64,000 bases of DNA from Streptomyces sp. Y2F8-2 (GTDB lineage Bacteria > Actinomycetota > Actinomycetes > Streptomycetales > Streptomycetaceae), in contig NZ_BNGS01000006.1 in assembly GCF_014905555.1 (NCBI RefSeq), forward strand, positions 124,001 through 188,000, read 5' to 3'. The position numbers and the translations under genes are program-made. Positions 8,186 to 16,816 of this stretch are shown in pieces. How positions within the stretch are numbered: position 1 is the first letter of the stretch; each line of letters opens with the position of its first letter. The notes below the pieces were generated by a model. It was not told where the DNA came from and made no database searches. It saw only the letters and a program-made list of their open reading frames with translations.

Positions 8186-8848
8186 GTGGCAGGCAACGGG
8201 GAGCGGCGCGAGTACCGCATGGAGGAGCTGGCCGGGAAGGCCGGCATCACGGTGCGCACCCTGCGCTTCTACCGCGAGCGCAAGCTGATCCACCCGCCGC
8301 GCCGCGAAGGCCGTATCGCCTGGTACGACGACACACACCTGGCCCGGCTGCGGACGATCTCCGCACTCCTGGAACGCGGCCACACTCTCAGCGGCATCGC
8401 GGAACTCGCCGAGGCCTTCGACCACGGCCGCAACGTCGGTGAGTTGCTCGGCCTCGGCACACCCAGCGAGGAGACCCCGGTCCGGCTCACCCCCGAGGCG
8501 CTGGCCGACGTCTTCGGCAACCAGGCCACGCCGGAGAACCTCTCCGCCGCACTCGAACTGGGCTACCTCGGCACGGACGGCGGCGAGATCGTGCACGTCA
8601 GCCGCCGACTGCTGGACGTCTCGGCCGCCCTGGTCCGCGAGGGCATCCCGCTGGCGGACGTCCTGGCCACCGCCCGCCGCGTCCGCCAACACGCGGAAGC
8701 CCTGGCGGAGGTGTTCAACGACCTGGTGGCCACGGAGAACCGCTCCCCGGAGGACGTCAAACGCCTGCGCCCACTGGCGAAGAGCGTGGTGGAGGCGGAA
8801 CTGTCACTGGCGCTGGACCGGCGACTTCTTGGGGATCAGAGGTCGTAG
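8186..8848 (+). CDS. MerR family transcriptional regulator
   Basis: A 220-residue regulator. The N-terminal winged helix (YRMEELAGKAGITVRTLRFY, about residues 10-30, then WYDDTHLARLRTISALLERG) is typical MerR. The long C-terminal region (80-220) has no Cys cluster, which argues against a metal sensor and for an organic ligand or stress signal. GTG start at 8186. It faces the three-gene monooxygenase operon across two palindromes and probably controls it. Its 3' end overlaps exonuclease III by 13 bases, tail to tail. Confidence 0.88.
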   Translation: MAGNGERREYRMEELAGKAGITVRTLRFYRERKLIHPPRREGRIAWYDDTHLARLRTISALLERGHTLSGIAELAEAFDHGRNVGELLGLGTPSEETPVRLTPEALADVFGNQATPENLSAALELGYLGTDGGEIVHVSRRLLDVSAALVREGIPLADVLATARRVRQHAEALAEVFNDLVATENRSPEDVKRLRPLAKSVVEAELSLALDRRLLGDQRS

Positions 8849-9639
8849 ACCACCGTCACCGGCGCATGGTCCGACCAGCGCGCGGTGTGTGTCGCCGCGC
8901 GCTCCACGTACGCCTTGACCGCCTTGGCGGCGAGACCCGGTGTGGCGACCTGGTAGTCGATGCGCCATCCCGTGTCGTTGTCGAAAGCGCGCCCGCGGTA
9001 GGACCACCAGGTGTACGGACCCTCGCTGTCCGGATGCAGCGCCCGGACCACGTCGACGTACCCGCCGCCCTCGGGTTCGAAGACCCGCCCCAGCCACTCG
9101 CGTTCCTCGGGCAGGAAGCCGGAGTTCTTCCGGTTGCCGCGCCAGTTCTTCAGGTCGGCCTCGCGGTGGGCGATGTTCCAGTCGCCGCAGACGACGACCT
9201 CGCGCCCCTCCGCGGCGGACCACTCCCGCAACTCCTTGAGGTAGCCGAGGAACTCGGCCATGAACCGGACCTTCTCGTCCTGCCGTTCGGTCCCGACCTC
9301 ACCCGAGGGCAGGTACAGGCTGGCGACCGTGACACCGGGCAGATCGGCCTCGACATACCGCCCGCCGCCGTCGAACTCGGCCGACCCGAACCCGATCCGC
9401 ACCCGGTCGGGCTCGCGCCGCGTGTAGAGCGCCACCCCCGCGCGCCCCTTGGCGGCGGCCGGGGCGTGCACGACATGCCAGCCGTCGGGCGCCCGGACGC
9501 CCTCGGGGATCTGCCCGGGCTCGGCGCGCACCTCCTGGAGGCACAGCACATCGGCGGAGGTACCGTCGAGCCACTCCACGAAGCCCTTCTTCGCGGCGGC
9601 ACGGATCCCGTTGACGTTCACGCTGGTCACAGTGAGCAC
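8836..9639 (-). CDS. xth: Exodeoxyribonuclease III
   Basis: A 267-residue AP endonuclease/3'-exonuclease of the ExoIII family, used in base-excision repair. Motifs in order: N-terminal SVNVNGIRAA, LCLQEVRA with the metal-binding Glu, CGDWNIAH with catalytic Asp and Asn, and C-terminal DYQVATPGL and SDHAPV with the catalytic Asp-His pair. Length is normal for the family. ATG at 9639. Monocistronic, convergent with the MerR gene. Confidence 0.95.
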   Translation of the reverse strand: MLTVTSVNVNGIRAAAKKGFVEWLDGTSADVLCLQEVRAEPGQIPEGVRAPDGWHVVHAPAAAKGRAGVALYTRREPDRVRIGFGSAEFDGGGRYVEADLPGVTVASLYLPSGEVGTERQDEKVRFMAEFLGYLKELREWSAAEGREVVVCGDWNIAHREADLKNWRGNRKNSGFLPEEREWLGRVFEPEGGGYVDVVRALHPDSEGPYTWWSYRGRAFDNDTGWRIDYQVATPGLAAKAVKAYVERAATHTARWSDHAPVTVVYDL

Positions 9640-9707
9640 CCGGGAACGATACCGGCAGGCGGGCGCGGCTCCATCGGCAGTATTCGTATAGATGTACGCT
9701 TTCCGGC

Positions 9708-10184
9708 GTGAATATTCGCCGTGCTTCCTTCGACCATCCCGACGCCGTCAAGCTCAACGACCTCGTCCAGGCCGAATACCACGTTCGCTACGGCGACGGT
9801 GGCGACGCCACGTACCTGGACCCGGCGATGTTCGTACCGCCGGCCGGCCTCTACCTGATCGCGTACGACGCGCAGGACCGTCCCGTGGCCACGGGCGGCT
9901 GGCGCTCCCAGGAGAAGAACGACGAGGGATACGAGGACGGGGACGCCGAACTCAAGCGGATGTTCGTCATAGAGGAGATGCGCGGCCGGGGCCTGGCGCG
10001 CCGCATCCTCGCCGCCCTGGAGGAGGACGCCCGCGCGGCCGGCCGCACCCGCATGGTCCTGGAGACGGGCACCAAGCAGCCGGAGGCGGTGGCCCTGTAC
10101 ACCTCCAGCGGCTACGAGCCGTGCGCGAAGTTCGGCTACTACCGCTTCTACGAATCGAGCCTGTGTTTCGCGAAGCCGCTGTAG
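9708..10184 (+). CDS. GNAT family N-acetyltransferase
   Basis: A 158-residue single-domain GNAT. The acetyl-CoA binding motif A is ELKRMFVIEEMRGRGLARRI (about 85-105), and the C-terminal motif B is LYTSSGYEPCAKFGYY, both typical. The GTG start at 9708 closely follows a promoter-like AT-rich patch (attcgtatagatgtac). Acceptor substrate unknown. It stands alone between divergent exonuclease III and a hairpin-rich region. Confidence 0.85.
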   Translation: MNIRRASFDHPDAVKLNDLVQAEYHVRYGDGGDATYLDPAMFVPPAGLYLIAYDAQDRPVATGGWRSQEKNDEGYEDGDAELKRMFVIEEMRGRGLARRILAALEEDARAAGRTRMVLETGTKQPEAVALYTSSGYEPCAKFGYYRFYESSLCFAKPL

Positions 10185-10336
10185 GCGTCGGGCGAGGCTC
10201 GCCAGTGGCACGAGAAAGAAAGTGGCCGGGGAACCCTCGCGGTTTTCCGGCCCTTCCCTTCGGGATCACCGCTTCGGGGTGACCACCGGGCGGAGTTGGG
10301 AACGCCGCCCCGCGAAAGCCGGGGCGGGCATGGCAA
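10185..10336. other. Intergenic region with imperfect GC-rich hairpins
   Basis: Between the GNAT gene and the tRNA terminator. It holds overlapping GC-rich inverted repeats (for example CGGGATCACC with GGTGACCACCGGG around 10261-10290) that may end GNAT transcription. No coding signal is convincing. Confidence 0.4.
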
Positions 10337-10368
10337 GAGGCCCGCCCCCCTTGCGGGGAGCGGGCCTC
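10337..10368 (-). terminator. Terminator downstream of tRNA-Ala
   Basis: GAGGCCCGC (10337-10345) pairs with GCGGGCCTC (10360-10368), with a further C4/G4 pairing inside and a 4-base loop. It lies ten bases past the tRNA 3' end in the direction of transcription. Confidence 0.7.
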
Positions 10369-10377
10369 CATGCTGCG

Positions 10378-10451
10378 TGGACCTGAGGGGATTTGAACCC
10401 CTGGCCCCCTCGATGCGAACGAGGTGCGCTACCGGACTGCGCCACAGGCCC
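10378..10451 (-). tRNA. tRNA-Ala(CGC)
   Basis: A 74-base cloverleaf. The acceptor arm GGGCCTG pairs with CAGGTCC, the D stem is GCGC/GCGC, and the anticodon stem CCTCG/CGAGG carries loop TTCGCAT (anticodon CGC, reading GCG). The T arm is AGGGG-TTCAAAT-CCCCT and the discriminator base is A. CCA is not encoded. It lies 95 bases downstream of sepX on the same strand. Confidence 0.95.
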
Positions 10452-10546
10452 TTGCAACGAGTGAAACTCTAGCATCCCCATCGGCTGGTCAGGAAATCCG
10501 TTCCGGAGCCGCCCCGGATGCGGGCAATCGTGCCGTCACCCGCCCC

Positions 10547-11728
10547 CTACTCGTTCGCGGCCCGCGGCCGCTCCCCCTCCTCGTACTGGTCGAACAGCGG
10601 GGTCCGCCCCCGCTCACGCGACCGCCGGGCAGACGCCGCCCGCCGGGCATCGCTCCGGCCGGAGACCTCCACGTCGGCGGCTTCCGCCCGCTCCCCCGGC
10701 TCCGCCCCCGACGCCGGCTCCGCGCCGCCCGCCGAGGGCGTGGCCTCCGCCGTACTCGACCGTGCCGAGCTCCACGCGTCCGGCGTGCCGAGGTCCACAC
10801 TCGGCGTCGCCCGCGGAGCGACCGGCGCGGTCACATACGTCGGCAGCGGCACCGGCACCGGGTCCCAGCTCTCCCCGTGCCCGGGCCTGCGCTGCCGTTC
10901 CCGCTGCTGGTCCACCCACTCCGCGTGGTCCGTCTGCTCCACGAGCGCCCGTCGGTCGGCGGCCAGTGCGGACAGCCCGGGGTCGTTCTCCGGCTCGGGG
11001 CCGTCCTCCGCCTCGTCCCCGTCGGAGTCGACCGGCGGACGCCGCCTCGGCTGCCGCTCCCGCAGCCGCCGCGCCGCCGCCTCGGCCCGTCGCCGGTCCA
11101 TCGTGTACGTGAACCGCTTCCGCTCCTGCGCCCGCAGGTACGCGATGTACGCGCTCAGCAGCACGGCCGGCACACCCGGCGCCCACAGGAACGCGAGCCC
11201 CCCGACCGCGGCCACGATCGCGCCGAGCGTGAAGGCGAGGAAGAGCATCACGGTCGTACGCCGTCGGCGCGCGAGCACCTTGGAGCGCCGGGCGCGCGCC
11301 ATGGCCTCCGCCGAGGAGACCTTCCGCGCCCGGGGCACCGGTCCGGGGGCACCCGACTCGGCCGCGCGCGGCTCCCCCGGCTCCGCCCGTTCCCCCTGCT
11401 CCCGCCGGGGATGGCCTTCCGGCTCCGCCTCCACCCGCGTCCGCGGCTGCCGCCGGGTCGGGGGCATGGCGAAGGACCGGACGTCCACCGAGCCGGTGGC
11501 ACCGTCCGGCTGTGCGCCGGGCTCCCCCTCTTCGGCGGAGCGCGCCCGCAGGTCCTTGGCGTATCGGCGCTCCATGCCCGCCCGTCCGGACAGCAACCGG
11601 ATGGCGGTGCTGAAGCGTTCCGTCGGACGAGACTCGTTCAGCTCGTCCTGCCTACGGAGCCACATCGGCACCAAGTAGGCGGCCCAGGCCCCGACAATGA
11701 CTGCGTAGATGAGGCCGCTGCTGCTCAC
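10547..11728 (-). CDS. sepX: Divisome membrane protein SepX/GlpR
   Basis: A 393-residue membrane protein. One helix lies at the N-terminus (GLIYAVIVGAWAAYLVPMWL, about 5-24) followed by RRQDELNES. After a long disordered charged linker come one or two hydrophobic helices around 170-215 (MLFLAFTLGAIVAAVGGLAF). The C-terminal half is again charged and disordered. This layout, and the position at the end of the galU-glp operon, fit the actinobacterial division protein SepX (Streptomyces) or GlpR (Corynebacterium), the membrane partner of the MoeA-like protein Glp. GTG start at 11728. Identification rests on architecture and context. Confidence 0.8.
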   Translation of the reverse strand: MSSSGLIYAVIVGAWAAYLVPMWLRRQDELNESRPTERFSTAIRLLSGRAGMERRYAKDLRARSAEEGEPGAQPDGATGSVDVRSFAMPPTRRQPRTRVEAEPEGHPRREQGERAEPGEPRAAESGAPGPVPRARKVSSAEAMARARRSKVLARRRRTTVMLFLAFTLGAIVAAVGGLAFLWAPGVPAVLLSAYIAYLRAQERKRFTYTMDRRRAEAAARRLRERQPRRRPPVDSDGDEAEDGPEPENDPGLSALAADRRALVEQTDHAEWVDQQRERQRRPGHGESWDPVPVPLPTYVTAPVAPRATPSVDLGTPDAWSSARSSTAEATPSAGGAEPASGAEPGERAEAADVEVSGRSDARRAASARRSRERGRTPLFDQYEEGERPRAANE

Positions 11729-11912
11729 GCCTCACACGGTAGAGGGGTTTGCGTGAGGCCATCTGCCAATTGAGCCGGTGTGTCGCACGATCTGGCTGAT
11801 ATTTCGAACTTTTTTTGGGACGGATGCGATCAGCAGATCGACGGGGCCGCTAATTCATTGCCCCCAGACGGACGCGAGACGATCGCCATCCGATCAAATT
11901 CGAACACATTTT
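11729..11912. other. AT-rich intergenic patch
   Basis: Between sepX and the RimJ-type gene. It contains runs of T (ctttttttggg near 11811-11820, attttttattt near 11909-11919) and is the most AT-rich stretch of the left half of the window. It may hold a separate sepX promoter. No gene is visible. Confidence 0.4.
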
Positions 11913-12521
11913 TTATTTCCCGGGATGGCGGTGGGCCTGCTGAGAGCGTGCCCGGTGCCAGCGCGCCAGCAACCCCTCGGGCACCTCCTCCGCGGTGAGC
12001 GCAAAGACCAGATGGTCCCGCCAGGCCCCGTCGATGTGCAGATAACGGGGCCGGAGCCCTTCCTCACGGAATCCCAGTTTCTCCACGACCCGGCGGCTCG
12101 GACCGTTCTCGGGGCGAATGCAGACCTCGATGCGGTGCAGCCCGACGGTGCGGAAGCAGTGGTCGACGACGAGCGCCACGGCCGTCGGCATCACCCCCCG
12201 GCCCGCGACCCCCTCGTCCACCCAGTAGCCGACGTGCCCCGAGCACATCGAGCCCCAGGTGATCCCCGCCACCGTCAACTGACCCACCAGGCGCCCCTGG
12301 TACTCGATGACGAAGGGCAGCATCCGGCCCGCCCTGGCCTCGGCGCGCAGGTGCCGGACCATCTGCCGGTAGGTCGGCCGGTGCGCTGTCGGGCCGCCGG
12401 GCGCGGGCGGCGGAACAGTCGCCTCCCACGGCCGCAGCCACTCCCGGTTGCGCCGGTTGACCTCGCGCCAGGCCCGCTGGTCGCGCAGCCGTATCGGCCG
12501 GAGGACGACGTCGCCGTCCAC
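11913..12521 (-). CDS. RimJ/RimL-type GNAT acetyltransferase
   Basis: A 202-residue protein N-acetyltransferase of the RimJ type. It begins with the family pattern VVLRPIRLRDQRAWREV and contains the acetyl-CoA site VGYWVDEGVAGRGVMPTAV (about 115-135) and the late motif NGPSRRVVEKLGFREEG (about 160-176). The start is uncertain: GTG at 12521 gives this length, and no good ribosome-binding site distinguishes it from an upstream start overlapping mogA. It sits between mogA and sepX, a position conserved in actinobacterial glp loci. Confidence 0.8.
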   Translation of the reverse strand: MDGDVVLRPIRLRDQRAWREVNRRNREWLRPWEATVPPPAPGGPTAHRPTYRQMVRHLRAEARAGRMLPFVIEYQGRLVGQLTVAGITWGSMCSGHVGYWVDEGVAGRGVMPTAVALVVDHCFRTVGLHRIEVCIRPENGPSRRVVEKLGFREEGLRPRYLHIDGAWRDHLVFALTAEEVPEGLLARWHRARSQQAHRHPGK

Positions 12522-12547
12522 CAGCTCGACGGGCCAGGATGGGCTGT

Positions 12548-13129
12548 TCAGCTCGCACCCCCACTCGGTCTGGGCCGGTCCTCGCGAACCGCGGACCCGC
12601 CGGCGTCGGCCCGGGGGTGGTCCCCGCCGCGGATCTGGTCGACGGCGTGGACCAACAGGGGCTCCAGAACGGCCAGTCCGTCCCTCACCCCGCCGGTGGA
12701 CCCCGGCAGGTTGACGATCAGCGTCCCGCCGGCGACTCCGGCCAGTCCCCGGGAGAGCGCCGCCGTGGGCACCTTCTCCCTTCCGAACGCCCTGATGGCC
12801 TCGGGAATGCCCGGCACCTCGTAGTCGATCACCGCGCGGGTCGCCTCGGGGGTGCGATCGGTGGGGGATATGCCGGTTCCCCCGGTGGTCACGATCACGT
12901 CGTAGCCGGCGCGTGAGCCCGTCCGCAGCGCGTTCTCCACCGGGTCACCGTCCGGGACGACCCACGGGCCGTCGACCGCGAAACCGAAGCGGGTGAGCGC
13001 CTCCGCGATCAGCGGGCCGCCCTTGTCCTCGTACACGCCCGCGGCCGCGCGGTTCGACGCGGTCACCACCAGGGCCGCGTACGGCGCCAGAAGGGCTCCG
13101 CCGATCGGAGGCTCGACCGGTGCCGTCAT
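12548..13129 (-). CDS. mogA: MogA/MoaB family molybdopterin adenylyltransferase
   Basis: A 193-residue MoCF-biosynthesis protein that would adenylylate molybdopterin before molybdate insertion. The family signatures TTGGTGISPTDRTPEAT (about 95-111) and NLPGSTGGVRDGL (about 150-162) are intact. The ATG at 13129 overlaps the moaC stop as ATGA, so the two are translationally coupled. It lies downstream of glp and moaC in the same operon. Confidence 0.92.
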   Translation of the reverse strand: MTAPVEPPIGGALLAPYAALVVTASNRAAAGVYEDKGGPLIAEALTRFGFAVDGPWVVPDGDPVENALRTGSRAGYDVIVTTGGTGISPTDRTPEATRAVIDYEVPGIPEAIRAFGREKVPTAALSRGLAGVAGGTLIVNLPGSTGGVRDGLAVLEPLLVHAVDQIRGGDHPRADAGGSAVREDRPRPSGGAS

Positions 13130-13605
13130 GCCCGGCTCCAGTCGCCCGACTTCCCGCCCGTCTTCTCCTCCACGCGCACGTCCGTGATCACCGCCGCCTT
13201 GTCGACCGCCTTGACCATGTCGATCACGGTGAGCGCCGCGACACTGACCGCGGTGAGCGCCTCCATCTCGACACCCGTGCGGTCGGTGGTCTTCACGGTG
13301 GCCGTGATCTCCACGGCGTCGTCCGCGACCGACAGATCCAGCTTCACACCCGACACCGCGAGCGGGTGGCACAGGGGGATGAGGTCGGGGGTCCGCTTGG
13401 CGCCCATGATGCCCGCGATGCGCGCGGTGGCCAGCGCGTCGCCCTTGGGGACGCCCTCACCGCGCAGCAGTTCGATCACGCGCGGTGAGACGAGCACACG
13501 GCCGCTGGCGCGCGCGGTGCGCTCGGTGACGTCCTTCCCTGAGACGTCGACCATGCGGGCCGCCCCCGCGTCATCGATATGGGTCAGTCTGTCCTGCGAA
13601 CTCAT
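13126..13605 (-). CDS. moaC: Cyclic pyranopterin monophosphate synthase MoaC
   Basis: A 159-residue enzyme converting the MoaA product to cyclic pyranopterin monophosphate. Signatures present: MVDVSGKDVTERTARASG (about 18-35), GAKRTPDLIPLCHPL with the substrate-binding His (about 75-90), and GVEMEALTAVSVAALTVIDM (about 111-130). ATG at 13605 fits the family length; further upstream in-frame codons extend into the intergenic region without homology. Coupled to mogA. Confidence 0.95.
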   Translation of the reverse strand: MSSQDRLTHIDDAGAARMVDVSGKDVTERTARASGRVLVSPRVIELLRGEGVPKGDALATARIAGIMGAKRTPDLIPLCHPLAVSGVKLDLSVADDAVEITATVKTTDRTGVEMEALTAVSVAALTVIDMVKAVDKAAVITDVRVEEKTGGKSGDWSRA

Positions 13606-13789
13606 GTGCTGCGGCACTCCCGGTCCTGGCCCGGCACGCGGGCCTGCTGTGCGCGACACGGTACCGCCAACCGGGCAGGATCAGCCGCCCAAGGTCCACG
13701 GACCGGATACGGAACCGCGACCGGACCGCACGGACAGACCTGTCCGACCGGGCGCAGCCTCCGAACCCGGACACCCGGGGCGCCCGCCG

Positions 13790-15112
13790 TCAGCCGAGCA
13801 GGAGCACCTCGACCTCCGTGCCCGGCTCGACGGAGGTGTCGTCCTCGGGGACCACGATCAGGGCGTCCGCCTGGGCGAGGGCGGCGATCAGGTGGGAGCC
13901 CGCGCCGCCCACCGGGGTCACCGTGCCGTCGGCGTACGTGCCGCGCAGGAACTGCCGGCGGCCCGCGGGCGACGTCAGCGCCTTGTCCGCCTTCAGGACG
14001 GCTCTGGTCCGGGGGCGGTGCACGTCCGGCAGTCCCATCAGGGTGCGGATCGCCGGGCGTACGAACAGCTCGAAGGAGACGTACGACGACACCGGGTTGC
14101 CCGGCAGCGCCAGCAGCGGCGTGTGGTCGGGGCCGATGGAACCGAAGCCCTGGGGCTTGCCGGGCTGCATGGCGAGCTTGCGGAACTCGACGCCCCCGCC
14201 CGCCTCGTCCGCGTCGCCCACGGAGGAGAGCGCCTCCTTGACGACGTCGTACGCGCCCACGCTCACCCCTCCGGTGGTGACCATGAGGTCGGCCCGGACG
14301 AGCTGGTCCTCGATGGTGGAGCGCAGCGTGTCCGCGTCGTCGGCGACCGCGCCGACCCGGTAGGCGATGGCGCCGGCGTCCCGGGCGGCGGCGGTGAGCG
14401 CGAAGCTGTTGGAGTCGTAGATCTGGCCGGCCGCCAGTTCCTCGTCGGGCTGGACCAGTTCGCTCCCGGTGGACAGGACGACCACGCGCGGGCGCGGGCG
14501 CACGCGTACCGTGCCGCGGCCGATCGCGGCGAGCAGCGCGATCTGCGGTGGCCCGAGGACGGTGCCGGCCGCCAGGGCGAGGTCGCCGGCCCGGACGTCG
14601 CTGCCCTCGGCGCGCACGTGCGCGCGCGCCTCGGCCGGGCGGTGGACCCGCACCTGCCCCGCGGCTCCCTCGGGCGCGAGACTGCGGGCGCGCATCCCGG
14701 AGACCGGGCCGCCGCCCAGCCCGCCGTCGGTCCACTCCACGGGGACGACGGCCTCGGCGCCCGGCGGCAGCGGGGCGCCGGTCATGATGCGTGCGGCCTG
14801 GCCGGGCCCGACGTGCAGCAGGTCGGCCGCGCCCGCCGCGACGTCGCCGATCACCGTGAGGACGGCCGGGAACTCCTCGCTCGCGCCCGCGACGTCCGCG
14901 ACCCGCACCGCGTACCCGTCCATGGAGCTGTTGTCGAACGGCGGCAGCGACAAGGGCACCATGACGTCGTCGACCAGGACGCAGTCCTGGGCGTCGAGCA
15001 GGTTCAGCTCGATCGGCTCCAAGGGGCGGACGGTGGTGAGGATGTCCTCCAGGTGTTCGTCCACCGACCACAGGCGGTCCTGGCCGGTGGTGCGGGTCGC
15101 GGCGGCGCTCAA
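13790..15112 (-). CDS. glp: Gephyrin-like molybdotransferase Glp (MoeA family)
   Basis: A 440-residue MoeA/gephyrin fold. Motifs: PLSLPPFDNSSMDGYAV (about 53-69), IMTGAPLPPGAEAVVPVE (about 109-126), the catalytic-domain STGSEL and VTTGGVSVGAYDVVKEAL, and LPGNPVSSYVSFELFVRP. The start is TTG at 15112, only 4 bases after the galU stop, indicating coupling. In Corynebacterium and Streptomyces this MoeA paralogue next to galU is Glp, which works with SepX/GlpR in cell division. It may also retain Mo insertion, since moaC and mogA lie downstream. Confidence 0.88.
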   Translation of the reverse strand: MSAAATRTTGQDRLWSVDEHLEDILTTVRPLEPIELNLLDAQDCVLVDDVMVPLSLPPFDNSSMDGYAVRVADVAGASEEFPAVLTVIGDVAAGAADLLHVGPGQAARIMTGAPLPPGAEAVVPVEWTDGGLGGGPVSGMRARSLAPEGAAGQVRVHRPAEARAHVRAEGSDVRAGDLALAAGTVLGPPQIALLAAIGRGTVRVRPRPRVVVLSTGSELVQPDEELAAGQIYDSNSFALTAAARDAGAIAYRVGAVADDADTLRSTIEDQLVRADLMVTTGGVSVGAYDVVKEALSSVGDADEAGGGVEFRKLAMQPGKPQGFGSIGPDHTPLLALPGNPVSSYVSFELFVRPAIRTLMGLPDVHRPRTRAVLKADKALTSPAGRRQFLRGTYADGTVTPVGGAGSHLIAALAQADALIVVPEDDTSVEPGTEVEVLLLG

Positions 15113-15116
15113 ATCG

Positions 15117-16019
15117 CTACATCTCCTCGGCTACGAAGCTGCGAAGCCAGGTCCTGAATTCAGGGCCCAGGTCTTCACGTTCGCATGCGAGTCTGACAAT
15201 GGCACGCAGGTAGTCGCCACGGTCGCCGGTGTCATAGCGGCGGCCCTTGAAGACCACGCCGTGCACCGGGCCGCCGACCTTCTCGTCCTCGGCGAGCTGC
15301 TGGAGGGCGTCGGTGAGCTGGATCTCGTTGCTGCGGCCCGGCTCCGTCTTGCGCAGGATGTCGAAGATGTGCGGGTCGAGGACGTAGCGGCCGATGACGG
15401 CGTAGTTCGACGGGGCGTCCGCCGGCTCCGGCTTCTCGACCAGGCCGGTCACCTGGACGACGTCGCTGTCCTCGGTGGTCTCGACGGCCGCGCAGCCGTA
15501 GAGGTGGATCTGCTCGGGCGCGACCTCCATGAGCGCGATGACACTGCCGCCGTACTGCTCCTGAACCTCGATCATGCGCTTGAGCAGGGGGTCGCGCGGG
15601 TCGATCAGGTCGTCGCCGAGGAGGACCGCGAACGGCTCCTGGCCGACGTGCGGGGCGGCGCACAGGACGGCGTGGCCGAGGCCCTTGGGGTCGCCCTGGC
15701 GGACGTAGTGCATGGTGGCGAGGTCGCTGGACTCCTGGACCTTGGCGAGCCGCTCGGCGTCGCCCTTCTTCTCCAGGGCCGACTCGAGCTCGTAGTTGCG
15801 GTCGAAGTGGTCCTCGAGGGGGCGCTTGTTGCGGCCGGTGACCATCAGTACGTCGTCGAGCCCCGCGGACACGGCTTCCTCGACCACGTACTGGATCGCG
15901 GGCTTGTCGACGACCGGCAGCATCTCCTTGGGCGTGGCCTTGGTGGCCGGCAGGAACCGGGTGCCGAGGCCGGCCGCGGGGATGACAGCCTTGGTGATCC
16001 TGGGGTGCGACTGAGTCAT
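15117..16019 (-). CDS. galU: UTP--glucose-1-phosphate uridylyltransferase
   Basis: A 300-residue nucleotidyltransferase making UDP-glucose for cell-wall glycans and trehalose/glycogen pathways. The N-terminal AGLGTRFLPATKATPKEMLP is the nucleotide-binding signature; VDKPAIQYVVEEA, LLGDDLIDP and FKGRRYDTGDRGDYLRA are further family blocks. ATG at 16019. First gene of the galU-glp-moaC-mogA-rimJ-sepX run. Confidence 0.95.
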   Translation of the reverse strand: MTQSHPRITKAVIPAAGLGTRFLPATKATPKEMLPVVDKPAIQYVVEEAVSAGLDDVLMVTGRNKRPLEDHFDRNYELESALEKKGDAERLAKVQESSDLATMHYVRQGDPKGLGHAVLCAAPHVGQEPFAVLLGDDLIDPRDPLLKRMIEVQEQYGGSVIALMEVAPEQIHLYGCAAVETTEDSDVVQVTGLVEKPEPADAPSNYAVIGRYVLDPHIFDILRKTEPGRSNEIQLTDALQQLAEDEKVGGPVHGVVFKGRRYDTGDRGDYLRAIVRLACEREDLGPEFRTWLRSFVAEEM

Positions 16020-16114
16020 GTCCGCAACGATATCCGGTAGGTATGTGCGGAAACTGTGGCTCCGGTTAATTCGCTCTCATATGAGCGCATCGTGAACGAG
16101 GAGGCCACTGACCT

Positions 16115-16738
16115 GTGGGTCCCATGGAACACCAGGCAGATCCTGGCAAGCGAATGTTGCGGCGAGGCTTCCTCGCGGTGAGGAGCGCATTGACCGCCGA
16201 TGACGTGCGGGAAGCGGCGACGGCGCTGGCCGAACGGGCCCTGGAGCTGCCCGAGCTGGCGCACGCCCGCACGGTGGCCGCGTACGTCTCCGTGGGGAGC
16301 GAACCCGGCACGCTCGCGCTTCTGGACGCGCTGCGCGCGCGGGGCGTGCGCGTACTGCTCCCCGTGCTCCTGCCGGACAACGACCTCGACTGGGGGACGT
16401 ACGCCGGGTCGGATTCCCTGGTGACCGTGGGGCACGGCGGGCGGATGGCCCTCCTGGAACCCGCGGGCGAGCGGCTGGGCCCGGAGGCCGTCCGGGAGGC
16501 CGACGCCGTACTGCTGCCCGGGCTGGCGGTCGACGCCCGCGGCATGCGCCTCGGGCGCGGCGGCGGCTCCTACGACCGTGTGCTGTCCCGACTGGAGCGC
16601 GCGGGCGCCGACCCCGCCCTGGTGGTGCTCCTGTACGACACGGAGGTCGTCGAGCGGGTCCCCGAGGAGGCGCACGACCGCCCGGTGCACGCCGTGGTGA
16701 CCCCGTCGGGCGTACGCCGCTTCCACCGTCGGCCGTGA
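16115..16738 (+). CDS. 5-formyltetrahydrofolate cyclo-ligase
   Basis: A 207-residue ATP-dependent enzyme converting 5-formyl-THF to 5,10-methenyl-THF. Blocks visible: basic N-terminus KRMLRRGFLAVRSAL, VAAYVSVGSEPGT, a central acidic segment, and the C-terminal ATP-site LPGLAVDARGMRLGRGGGSYDR (about 135-156). GTG at 16115 is chosen because GAGGAGG lies 10 bases upstream; ATG at 16124 is too far. It faces galU. Gene order galU / cyclo-ligase divergent is a common actinobacterial arrangement. Confidence 0.92.
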   Translation: MGPMEHQADPGKRMLRRGFLAVRSALTADDVREAATALAERALELPELAHARTVAAYVSVGSEPGTLALLDALRARGVRVLLPVLLPDNDLDWGTYAGSDSLVTVGHGGRMALLEPAGERLGPEAVREADAVLLPGLAVDARGMRLGRGGGSYDRVLSRLERAGADPALVVLLYDTEVVERVPEEAHDRPVHAVVTPSGVRRFHRRP

Positions 16739-16766
16739 CGCCGGCCGTGAGAGCCCCGCACGTGGA

Positions 16767-16798
16767 AACGGCCCTTCACGCGCGCGTGAAGGGCCGTT
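16767..16798. terminator. Perfect hairpin terminator
   Basis: A 32-base perfect palindrome with 14 to 16 stem pairs and a GCGC centre, lying between the convergent cyclo-ligase gene and acylase gene. Likely bidirectional. Confidence 0.8.
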
Positions 16799-16816
16799 CT
16801 CACGGTGCGGCGCCCG

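Noticed and set aside
16016..16726. Minus-strand frame antisense to the 5-formyl-THF cyclo-ligase gene
   Set aside because: No domain match, and the plus-strand frame has the full cyclo-ligase signatures.
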